Assembly: GCA_947373775.1 (NCBI GenBank)
Contig: CANBZE010000039.1
Span: 1 to 10,267 of the forward strand
Length of the DNA: 10,267 bases
Source: Alphaproteobacteria bacterium
GTDB taxonomy: Bacteria > Pseudomonadota > Alphaproteobacteria > Micropepsales > Micropepsaceae
Reading direction: 5' to 3'
Of the stretch, positions 1-9,198 are shown piece after piece; position 1 is the first letter of the stretch, and every line of letters starts with the position of its first letter. The translations under genes were made by a program, and so were the position numbers. The notes beneath the pieces were generated by a model. That model was not told where the DNA came from. It ran no database searches and saw only the letters and a list, made by a program, of their open reading frames with translations.

Positions 1-2161
1 CGACGCGATCGCCTGCGAAGACGACGGCGTCTGCGGCGTGGCGACAGAGCAGACCTTGCTCGACCGGCTGCATGTCAAACGCGGCGACCTGATCAAGCTG
101 GGCGATGCCACCTTCCGCATCATGGCGGCGCTGGACAGCGAACCGGACCGCATCTCCACCGGCTTTTCGCTGGGACCGCGCATGCTGGTGGCAGCGAAAT
201 CCTTGCCCGCCACCGGGCTGGTCACGCCGGAAAGCCTGGTGAACTACACTTATCGCATCGCGCTGTCGGGCGCGCCGTCCGATCCCGTGCAGGCGAAGGC
301 GCGTATCAATCAATTCCGCGACACGGCGCAGGCGCGCTTTCCCGAAGCCGGCTGGAACATCCGCGACCGGGGCGATGCCGCGCCCGGCATCAAGCGCTTT
401 GTCGAACAGCTCACCATGTTCCTGACGCTTGTCGGTCTTGTGGCGCTGGGTGTGGGCGGCGTGGGCGCGAGCCAGGCGATCCTGGCTTTCCTGGACCGCA
501 AGCGCGCCGACATCGCAATTCTGAAAACACTGGGCGCCAGCGGAGGCTTTGTCTTTACGGTTTTCTTCCTGCAGGTGATGGCGGTGGCGCTGCTGGCCAC
601 GGCGGCGGGCGCAGTGCTGGGCGCGGCCCTGCCCTTCGCCATCGTCTGGATCTATGGCGATGCCTTGCCGGTGCCGCCGACATTCGGCTTCTATCCCATA
701 CCGATCCTGCTGGCGCTGGCCTTCGGCCTTTTGTCGGCGGTGACATTCGCGGTGCCGCCCCTGAGCCGCGCCCGCGCCGTGCCGCCGGCCAGCCTGTTTC
801 GCGACGTGATCGAGCCGGCCAAGGTGGAAGGACAGAATCTGTATCGCGCGATCTCTGCCGGCGCGGCGCTTTGTGTCACCGTACTGACCCTGGTGGTGGC
901 GCCCTCGCCGGTGTTCGCAGCGGAATTTCTGGTGGGCGCCGCGGCCGCGCTGGCGCTGCTGCGCCTGTTGGCGGAAGGCATGCGCCGCGCCATCAAGGCC
1001 ATGCCGCGTCCCAAATCGCCGCTGGTGCGCTTGGCTTTTGCCAACCTGGTGCGGCCGGGCGCGGCCACCGGCGGTGTGATCACGGCGCTGGGACTGGGCC
1101 TGACCTTGCTGGCCACCGTCACGCTTTTGAATTCCACCATCAACGCGCAGGTGGCGGGCGCCCTTCCGGCCCGCGCGCCCAGCTTCTTTTTCATCGACAT
1201 CCAGCCGGCCCAGACAGCCGCCTTCGACCGCACCATCACCGGCTTTTCCAGCGCCAGCGATTACAAGCGCACGCCGATGATCCGGGGCCGCATCACCGCC
1301 CTGAACGGCGTGCCGTCGGCCGACGCCAAGGTCGCGCCGGACGCCAAATGGGCACTGAGCGGCGACCGCGGCATCACCTATGCCGCCACCCCGCCGGACG
1401 GCACCGTCATCACCCAGGGCAAATGGTGGGCGGCCGATTACAACGGTCCCACCCTGATCTCGCTGGACCAGGCCATCGCCAAGGGCACCGGCTTGAAAAT
1501 CGGCGACTCCATGACCTTGAACGTGCTGGGGCGCAGCTTTGAGGGCCGCATCGCAAACCTGCGCAAGGTGGACTTCACCACAGGCGGACAGAATTTCGTG
1601 CTGGTGCTGTCGCCGGGCCTGATCAGCCAGGCACCGCACGCCTTCCTGGCGACGGTGCGGGTGGCCGACGCGCAGGAAAATCCGCTCTACATGACGGTGA
1701 CCACGCGCTTCCCCAACATCTCCACCATCCGGGTGAAGGACGCCATCCAGCAGGTGCAGGCTTTGCTGGCCTCGTTGGCGCAAGGCGTCAGCGCCGCCAG
1801 CCTGGTCACCATCCTGGCGGGGCTGCTGGTGCTGGCGGGCGCCATCGCAGCGGGAACCCGCGCCCGGTTGTATGACGCAACCATCCTCAAAGTGCTGGGC
1901 GCCACGCGCGCCCGCATCGCCCTGGTCTATGCCATCGAATATGGCGTGCTGGGATTGGCGACGGGCGTGATCGCGCTGCTGGCCGGAACTTTGGCCGGCT
2001 GGGTGATCGCCTTTGCCATCCTGGATGTGCCGTTCACCTTCGATGCCCAGGCGGTGCTGATCACGGTGGTGGGCGGGGCTGCGGCGACATTGCTGTTCGG
2101 CCTGCTGGGCGCCTTGGGCGCCCTGTCGGTGCGGCCGGCGCAGCGCCTAAGGGCGGCTTAA
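1..2161 (+). CDS. ABC transporter permease, YbbP/FtsX-MacB type (5' partial)
   Basis: Inner-membrane permease of the FtsX/MacB superfamily, of the large YbbP-like kind with two FtsX modules. Relatives pair with a YbbA-type ATPase and are thought to export or extract lipids or hydrophobic molecules; the substrate here is unknown. The frame is open from base 2 to the TAA at 2159-2161 (719 codons). The GTG at 38 is not the true start, because the codons before it continue family-like sequence (DGVCGVATEQTLLDRL). A periplasmic MacB-type domain lies at the left edge. The first FtsX module is at about residues 137-262 and contains ILKTLGAS (near base 520). A long soluble loop follows, then a second FtsX module at about 590-715 with the matching ILKVLGAT (near base 1885). 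At least eight hydrophobic segments are visible. E. coli YbbP is about 800 residues, so roughly 80-130 N-terminal residues, including the first helix, are probably missing. The ATPase gene would be expected just upstream. Confidence 0.88.
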   Translation, partial: DAIACEDDGVCGVATEQTLLDRLHVKRGDLIKLGDATFRIMAALDSEPDRISTGFSLGPRMLVAAKSLPATGLVTPESLVNYTYRIALSGAPSDPVQAKARINQFRDTAQARFPEAGWNIRDRGDAAPGIKRFVEQLTMFLTLVGLVALGVGGVGASQAILAFLDRKRADIAILKTLGASGGFVFTVFFLQVMAVALLATAAGAVLGAALPFAIVWIYGDALPVPPTFGFYPIPILLALAFGLLSAVTFAVPPLSRARAVPPASLFRDVIEPAKVEGQNLYRAISAGAALCVTVLTLVVAPSPVFAAEFLVGAAAALALLRLLAEGMRRAIKAMPRPKSPLVRLAFANLVRPGAATGGVITALGLGLTLLATVTLLNSTINAQVAGALPARAPSFFFIDIQPAQTAAFDRTITGFSSASDYKRTPMIRGRITALNGVPSADAKVAPDAKWALSGDRGITYAATPPDGTVITQGKWWAADYNGPTLISLDQAIAKGTGLKIGDSMTLNVLGRSFEGRIANLRKVDFTTGGQNFVLVLSPGLISQAPHAFLATVRVADAQENPLYMTVTTRFPNISTIRVKDAIQQVQALLASLAQGVSAASLVTILAGLLVLAGAIAAGTRARLYDATILKVLGATRARIALVYAIEYGVLGLATGVIALLAGTLAGWVIAFAILDVPFTFDAQAVLITVVGGAAATLLFGLLGALGALSVRPAQRLRAA

Positions 2162-2191
2162 CTGTCTTTAATCGTTCGCATTTCGGGCGCC

Positions 2192-2220
2192 TTGATACCG
2201 CCACAGCAAATCACGATATA
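2192..2220 (+). promoter_or_regulatory. Likely sigma-70-type promoter of the BI-1/YccA gene
   Basis: TTGATA at 2192-2197 and GATATA at 2215-2220 are separated by 17 bp, a good match to the housekeeping promoter pattern. The predicted transcript would start near 2227, giving a very short leader that contains the ribosome binding site AAGGGAG (2231-2237), 6 bases before the ATG at 2244. The local AT content is higher than in the surrounding genes. This suggests the BI-1 gene is transcribed separately from the permease gene. Identified by eye only. Confidence 0.5.
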
Positions 2221-2243
2221 GTAAGGCTCAAAGGGAGTACCAA

Positions 2244-2996
2244 ATGGCTGACTTCGATAACCGTATTGTACGTGGCGCGACCACAATCGCCGACACGATG
2301 GATGCTGGCCTGCGCGCCCACATGCTGCGGGTCTACAACTACATGGTTGGTGCGCTGGCGCTGACCGGCGGCGTGGCGTACCTCGTCGCCAACACCCCCG
2401 CCTTGCTGAACCTGTTCTATCAGCAGGTGGCGACCGCCAACGGCGTGGGTATTTCTCCGACCATTCTTGGCTATGTCGTGATGTTTGCGCCACTGGCGCT
2501 GGTCTTGTTGCTGTCCTTCCGCATCATGCAGATGAGCCAGGCGGCAGCGCAGGCCACCTTCTGGGCCTATGCGGCGATGGTCGGCGCCTCGCTGGCCTCG
2601 ATCCTGGTCGTCTATACCGGCGCCAGCGTCGCGATGACCTTCTTCGTCACCGCCGCCACCTTCGGCAGCATGAGCCTGTGGGGTTACACCACCAAGCGCG
2701 ACCTGACCGGCATGGGCCATTTCCTGATGATGGGCGTCTGGGGCCTGTTCATCGCGATGATTGCCAACATGTTCTTCAAGTCTCCGGCGATCGATTTCAT
2801 GGTGAGTGCGCTGGGCGTGGTGATCTTCACCGGCCTGACCGCCTGGGACACCCAGAAGATCAAAAACACCTATTACCAGGTGGGGGGCGACACCGCCGTC
2901 GCCGGCAAGGCCGCCATCATGGGCGCGCTGGCGCTGTACCTGGACTTCCTAAACATCTTCCTGTTCCTGCTGCGCTTCATGGGCAACCGCCGCTAA
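2244..2996 (+). CDS. Bax inhibitor-1/YccA family membrane protein
   Basis: Integral membrane protein of 250 residues in the Bax inhibitor-1 (TMBIM/YccA/YbhL) family. Structurally studied members such as BsYetJ act as pH-sensitive calcium leak channels, and E. coli YccA modulates the FtsH protease; the role of this protein is not known. Seven hydrophobic segments run from about residue 33 to 247, after a polar N-terminus of about 25 residues. The family hallmarks are near the C-terminus: WDTQKIKNTY (201-210) and GALALYLDFLNIFLFLLRF (227-245). D202 and D234 correspond to the aspartate pair that forms the pH sensor in BsYetJ. The length is normal for alphaproteobacterial members. The start is supported by a strong AAGGGAG at 2231-2237. 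It stands as a single-gene unit with its own promoter and a terminator just downstream. Confidence 0.95.
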   Translation: MADFDNRIVRGATTIADTMDAGLRAHMLRVYNYMVGALALTGGVAYLVANTPALLNLFYQQVATANGVGISPTILGYVVMFAPLALVLLLSFRIMQMSQAAAQATFWAYAAMVGASLASILVVYTGASVAMTFFVTAATFGSMSLWGYTTKRDLTGMGHFLMMGVWGLFIAMIANMFFKSPAIDFMVSALGVVIFTGLTAWDTQKIKNTYYQVGGDTAVAGKAAIMGALALYLDFLNIFLFLLRFMGNRR

Positions 2997-3012
2997 ACGC
3001 AGGCAACAACAA

Positions 3013-3051
3013 AAAAGAAAGGGCCCGGAGCAATCCGGGCCTTATTCTTTT
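3013..3051. terminator. Bidirectional Rho-independent terminator between convergent genes
   Basis: A perfect 8-bp stem, GGCCCGGA (3022-3029) and TCCGGGCC (3034-3041), closes a GCAA loop, which is a GNRA tetraloop. An A-rich tract (3011-3020) precedes it and a T-rich tract (3042-3051) follows, so the hairpin has a U-tract when read from either strand. With A3044 bulged, the A and T tracts also pair and extend the stem. It ends the BI-1 gene on the + strand and the DUF2794 gene on the - strand. The stop codon of the latter (3042-3044) lies directly against the stem. Confidence 0.88.
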
Positions 3052-3410
3052 GTGCTCAGCGCCTTCAGTAACTTCTTGTCGAACACCTTCAGCACCTGGG
3101 CCAGCTCATGCCCGCGCTTGAGGATTACTCCGCCCGCCGCGATCACGCTGTATTGGCCCTGCTTGGCTTTCAACTTCGGGCGCTTCTCAATGCGGAACAG
3201 CGGCATCTCGCTGGCGTGGCGGAAGATGGAGAAAACCGCCACTTCGTCCAGGAAATCCAGCGCATAGTCGCGCCATTCACCGGCGGAAACCATGCGGCCA
3301 TAAACGGTGAGGATACGGTTGAGTTCGGGGCGGTCGAACGTGACCTGCGGAACCAGCGTCGCAGACATGTCACGCATCACGCGATGCAAGGATATCGGTT
3401 CTTCCACCAT
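3042..3410 (-). CDS. DUF2794 family protein
   Basis: Small soluble protein of 122 residues belonging to the uncharacterised DUF2794 family, which I know mainly from Alphaproteobacteria. Recognisable stretches are VTFDRPELNRIL, YGRMVSAGEWRDYALDFL, FRIEKRPKL and GGVILKRGHELAQVL. The predicted fold is mixed alpha/beta, with no signal peptide or membrane segment. The function is unknown. The start is uncertain: the ATG at 3408-3410 gives the longest form, but internal ATGs at 3375-3377 and 3366-3368 (MSATLVPQVTF) would also yield a full domain. None has a convincing Shine-Dalgarno sequence, and many relatives begin only shortly before VTFDR, so the shorter start is plausible. The gene converges on the BI-1 gene, sharing its terminator, and its TAA abuts the terminator stem. 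Confidence 0.87.
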   Translation of the reverse strand: MVEEPISLHRVMRDMSATLVPQVTFDRPELNRILTVYGRMVSAGEWRDYALDFLDEVAVFSIFRHASEMPLFRIEKRPKLKAKQGQYSVIAAGGVILKRGHELAQVLKVFDKKLLKALSTKE

Positions 3411-3639
3411 CCGTCACAATGATGAGCCGGGAACTCGCGACCCGCAAGCCGTTGATGCAATTGATTCTGTAGAAATTGTCATTGCCTGCCCAAAAATGGT
3501 CATGATTGGACCACGGCGTGGCCGCTTTCGAGATCGAATGTGTGTGGGTCGGTTGGTTGCGAGTCGGCTCGGATTAACAAGCCCCCCAGCCCCTTTCCGG
3601 GCAGGCAGCGCGCCAACCGACAGTTTCTCCAAAGCAGAA
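3411..3639. other. 229-bp intergenic region with no convincing gene
   Basis: The region separates two minus-strand genes, so it should hold the promoter of the DUF2794 gene and any terminator of the small membrane protein gene. No reading frame here looks like a protein. It contains an inverted repeat, GTCGGTTGG (3548-3556) and CCAACCGAC (3613-3621), flanking a C-rich stretch. A weak minus-strand promoter-like pair is TTGGGC (complement of 3488-3493) and TACAGA (complement of 3466-3471) with a 16-bp spacer, too poor to call. The half nearer DUF2794 is noticeably more AT-rich than the genes. I see no tRNA-like fold. Confidence 0.5.
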
Positions 3640-4032
3640 TCAGCGCAGCGTCCGGATGAAGTCGCGTATCCACGCGCCATATTGGCCGAACAATCCGCCG
3701 ATGGCGCCGATCTGCGTACAGACCATCACGCCATAGGGAATGAACAGGTCCGGCCTGTCGCCCAACAGGTTTACCGTGCCCACTGCCGCCAATCCGCAGG
3801 CAGCCCCGATCACCAGCCCGCCCAGCGCGCCCGCCACATAGCCGCGCGCCACGTCGCGGGCATAGAGCAGCCCCATGGTGCCGGCGATCATCATGCAGCC
3901 GAACAGTCCGTACTGCAGGGCCATGAACGGCCGGTAATGGCCCAGCAGCATGAAGCCCGCGGCGCAGGCGCTGCCTGCCGCCAAGGCGCGGATCAGAAGC
4001 TTGGGGTCCACCAGCGGCAGCGCCTTTTTCAT
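3640..4032 (-). CDS. Small four-helix membrane protein of unknown function
   Basis: A 130-residue hydrophobic protein that I do not recognise as a named family. Four membrane segments are visible at about residues 12-31, 37-57, 64-90 and 97-120, separated by short polar turns (GHYRP, YARDVARG, LGDRPDL). The C-terminus is basic (WIRDFIRTLR). The helices are rich in Gly and Ala with small-xxx-small spacings, as in tightly packed helix bundles. The N-terminus starts MKKALPLVDP and has no cleavable signal peptide. The ATG at 4030-4032 is preceded by AGG about 8 bases upstream, a weak but acceptable ribosome binding site. It is divergent from the Rieske oxygenase gene, with 88 bp between the starts, so the two may share regulation. 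I judge it real from the coherent hydrophobic pattern and because overlapping frames give low-complexity shadow proteins. Confidence 0.75.
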   Translation of the reverse strand: MKKALPLVDPKLLIRALAAGSACAAGFMLLGHYRPFMALQYGLFGCMMIAGTMGLLYARDVARGYVAGALGGLVIGAACGLAAVGTVNLLGDRPDLFIPYGVMVCTQIGAIGGLFGQYGAWIRDFIRTLR

Positions 4033-4120
4033 GGTGAAAGCCTAGCGCGAGGGCTGCGCCCCGCAACCGCTTTATGGCCCCATCCTTGCGGCGAAATGGC
4101 GATTTCTCTAAGCAGTTCCC

Positions 4121-5152
4121 ATGGCGGAAATGGGCGAGTTCCTGCGCGATCTCTGGTACATGCCGGCGCTGGCCTCCAGCCTGGCTCCCGGCCAGATGCG
4201 CCGCGAGATGCTGCTGGGCGAACCGGTGGTGCTGGGCCGGCTGAAAGACGGCGCGCTGTTTGCGCTCAGAGACATCTGTCCCCATCGCGGCGTGCCGCTG
4301 TCGGCGGGCCGCATCCTGTCCGAAGGCAGCGTGGAATGTCCCTATCACGGCTGGCGCTTCAAGCGGGACGGCCAGTGCAGCAAGATCCCATCCCTCACCG
4401 GCAGCGAAGACCTGAAGGCCGAAAGCATCAAGGTGCGTGCCTATCCGGTGTGCGAGCAGGACGGCCTGATCTGGGTCTATGTCGCCGCCAAACCCGGCAG
4501 TGAACCGAAAAATGAACCGCCGCGTCCGGGCGTTTCCCATCCCACCCGCTGGACCGAAACCCAGACCTTTGCCTGTGGCATCGACCATGCCGTGATCGGA
4601 CTGATGGACCCGGCCCATGCCGCCTATGTGCATGATCACTGGTGGTGGAAGCGCACGCCGCGCCTGAAGGAAAAACACTATGCGCCGCTGCCAACGGGCT
4701 TTGTGATGACCGCGCACAAACCGTCCAAGCCGGCCTATAGCCTGCTCGGCGATGTCACCACCGAGATCACCTTCGAACTGCCCTCGACCCGCTTCGAAAC
4801 GGTGCGTGGCAGCGTGCTGGGCAAGAGCTTCACGGTGGTGGGCCTGACCGTCTGCACCCCGCGCGACGGCGAAAACACCGACGTGATCCAGGTCTTCTGG
4901 TGGCCGGCCTGGCTGAATTTCATCTATCCCTTCTTCTGGGCCCTGGGCCGCACCTTCATCGGCGATGACCGCAAGATCGTGGAGCTGCAGAAGGAGGGCC
5001 TGAAGTTCAGCCCGAATCTGATGCTGATCCAGGACAGCGACCAGCCTGCCATCTGGTACCACCGGGTCAAGAAAGCCTGGGCGGAATCAGTCGAAAACGG
5101 CACCGATTTCGTCAATCCTGTGCAAGAACGCGTATTGCGCTGGCGCTCTTAA
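4121..5152 (+). CDS. Rieske non-heme iron oxygenase, alpha subunit-like
   Basis: A 343-residue oxygenase of the Rieske type, which uses a [2Fe-2S] cluster to feed electrons to a mononuclear iron that activates O2 for hydroxylation, demethylation or similar reactions. The N-terminal Rieske domain (about residues 10-120) has the ligand set C53-x-H55 and C73-x2-H76 in CPHRG and CPYHGW. The catalytic domain has D163-x2-H166-x4-H171 (DPAHAAYVH), the canonical bridging aspartate and iron histidines. The third ligand is probably D282 or D283 in GDDRKIVELQ. The size matches single-component VanA/DdmC-like enzymes rather than the ~450-residue dioxygenase alpha subunits. A hydrophobic aromatic stretch (about 259-275) precedes the last ligand. 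No reductase, ferredoxin or beta subunit lies nearby, so electrons must come from elsewhere. The substrate is unknown. The ATG at 4130 (residue 4) is an alternative start; neither has a strong ribosome binding site. Confidence 0.92.
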   Translation: MAEMGEFLRDLWYMPALASSLAPGQMRREMLLGEPVVLGRLKDGALFALRDICPHRGVPLSAGRILSEGSVECPYHGWRFKRDGQCSKIPSLTGSEDLKAESIKVRAYPVCEQDGLIWVYVAAKPGSEPKNEPPRPGVSHPTRWTETQTFACGIDHAVIGLMDPAHAAYVHDHWWWKRTPRLKEKHYAPLPTGFVMTAHKPSKPAYSLLGDVTTEITFELPSTRFETVRGSVLGKSFTVVGLTVCTPRDGENTDVIQVFWWPAWLNFIYPFFWALGRTFIGDDRKIVELQKEGLKFSPNLMLIQDSDQPAIWYHRVKKAWAESVENGTDFVNPVQERVLRWRS

Positions 5153-5156
5153 AATA

Positions 5157-5171
5157 AGGGGTTGCGCCCCT
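5157..5171 (+). other. Small hairpin after the Rieske gene
   Basis: AGGGG (5157-5161) and CCCCT (5167-5171) can form a 5-bp stem with a 5-base loop, starting 5 bases after the Rieske stop codon. The following bases are C-rich rather than T-rich, so it does not meet the usual pattern of an intrinsic terminator. It may be a weak terminator or a 3'-end stabiliser, or chance in GC-rich DNA. Confidence 0.25.
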
Positions 5172-5212
5172 CCCCCACCCGCACTAAACGGTCCACTTAA
5201 CCTACATCTTGG

Positions 5213-5245
5213 CCGGCCCCCGAACGCCCTCAAAAGCGTGGCCGG
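5213..5245 (+). promoter_or_regulatory. Possible leader hairpin of carB
   Basis: CCGGCC (5213-5218) can pair with GGCCGG (5240-5245), and ACGC (5224-5227) with GCGT (5236-5239). Together they give a 10-bp interrupted stem with a 5-base one-sided bulge and an 8-base loop. It ends 17 bases before the carB ATG, so it would sit just upstream of the ribosome binding region. There is no T-tract after it, so it is not an intrinsic terminator. Whether it controls carB is inference. Confidence 0.35.
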
Positions 5246-5262
5246 TTTGCGCGCGAGTAACC

Positions 5263-8604
<3,342 letters not shown>

Positions 8605-8610
8605 TGCACC

Positions 8611-8637
8611 GCTGATCGTCAGAACTATTTAATCAGC
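8611..8637. repeat. Inverted repeat just after carB
   Basis: GCTGAT (8611-8616) and ATCAGC (8632-8637) are perfect 6-bp inverted arms around an AT-rich 15-base centre. A nested, competing pair, CTGA (8612-8615) and TCAG (8619-8622), lies inside. No T-tract follows, so a terminator is unlikely. It could be a protein-binding palindrome in the greA promoter region or chance. Confidence 0.25.
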
Positions 8638-8666
8638 GAATTCAGTGCCTTAACACAAGATGGCTC

Positions 8667-8708
8667 CGGCATCCGCCAGCGGCGGGGGCTGCGAGCGTTT
8701 TTTTGCCG
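8667..8708 (+). terminator. Attenuator-like hairpin and T-tract in the greA leader
   Basis: CAGC (8677-8680) pairs with GCTG (8688-8691), extended by CG (8674-8675) with CG (8692-8693) around a bulged C. Four bases later comes a run of seven T (8698-8704), the layout of an intrinsic terminator. A competing stem, CCGCC/GGCGG (8673-8677 with 8681-8685), overlaps it. CGGCA (8667-8671) can pair with TGCCG (8704-8708), closing over the whole element. It lies between carB and greA and ends before the greA ribosome binding site, so it could end carB transcripts, attenuate greA, or both. Confidence 0.42.
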
Positions 8709-8721
8709 ACGGGACGAGACA

Positions 8722-9195
8722 ATGGAAAAAATTCCGATGACCGCTTCAGGCTTCAAGGGCCTGGAGGAAGAGCTGAACCAGCTCAAGAATGTCGACCGCC
8801 ACGCCATCATCGCGGCAATCGCCGAAGCGCGCGCCCATGGCGACCTGTCGGAGAATGCCGAATATCACGCCGCCAAGGAGAAGCAGAGCTTCATCGAAGG
8901 CCGCGTCATGGAGCTGGAAGACCAGATCGGCCGCGCCGATGTGATCGATATTTCCAAGCTGTCGGGCACCAGCGTCAAGTTCGGCGCCACCGTCACCCTG
9001 GCCGATGAAGACACCGACGAAGAACGCAAATACCAGATCGTGGGCGATGTGGAGTCGGACGCCAAGCGCGGCCGCATTTCCATCTCCTCGCCCATCGCCC
9101 GTGCCCTGATCGGCAAGAGCAAGGGCGACACGGTGGAAGTGACCGCGCCTGGCGGCGCGCGCTCTTACGAGATCGTGAAAGTCGAGTTTAAGTAA
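8722..9195 (+). CDS. greA: Transcription elongation factor GreA
   Basis: A 157-residue GreA, which inserts its coiled-coil into the RNA polymerase secondary channel and stimulates transcript cleavage, rescuing backtracked complexes. The N-terminal coiled-coil spans about residues 8-75. The tip carries D41 and E44 in the motif GDLSENAEY, the same acidic residues and numbering as in E. coli GreA, so catalytic assistance should be intact. The C-terminal FKBP-like domain follows (about 80-157), with [14 protein letters not shown] typical of the family. The length is normal. The ATG at 8722 is preceded by GGGACGAG (8711-8718), a usable ribosome binding site. It lies 117 bp downstream of carB with a hairpin leader between. 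Its stop codon is 3 bp from the stop of the convergent gene on the other strand, so there is no room for a terminator between them. Confidence 0.97.
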   Translation: MEKIPMTASGFKGLEEELNQLKNVDRHAIIAAIAEARAHGDLSENAEYHAAKEKQSFIEGRVMELEDQIGRADVIDISKLSGTSVKFGATVTLADEDTDEERKYQIVGDVESDAKRGRISISSPIARALIGKSKGDTVEVTAPGGARSYEIVKVEFK

Positions 9196-9198
9196 CCG

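Noticed and set aside
38..40. GTG as the start of the ABC permease
   Set aside because: The frame is open to the window edge and the residues before it continue the family-like periplasmic domain, so the gene begins upstream of the window.
4047..4064. Hairpin GCG-A-GGGC / GCCC-CGC in the divergent gap before the membrane protein
   Set aside because: It is short, has a 3-base loop and lies in GC-rich DNA where such stems are common; nothing else supports a regulatory role.
4086..4114. A promoter (TTGCGG, 17 bp, TAAGCA) for the Rieske gene
   Set aside because: The -10 element matches the consensus at only two positions and would place the transcript start at the start codon itself.
3307..4503. 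A 398-codon plus-strand open frame spanning the DUF2794 start, the gap and part of the Rieske gene
   Set aside because: It crosses three independent features out of frame, and its tail is the Rieske gene read in the wrong frame.
3500..5062. A 520-codon open frame on the minus strand opposite the Rieske gene
   Set aside because: It is antisense to a gene with a complete Rieske and iron-ligand set, its translation is His/Arg/Gly-rich without any domain, and it also runs out of frame through the small membrane protein gene. It is a GC-rich shadow.
5209..5262. TTG at 5209 as the start of carB
   Set aside because: It adds 18 residues with no CarB similarity, whereas [16 protein letters not shown] at 5263 is the usual family N-terminus. 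The upstream codons also overlap a possible leader hairpin.
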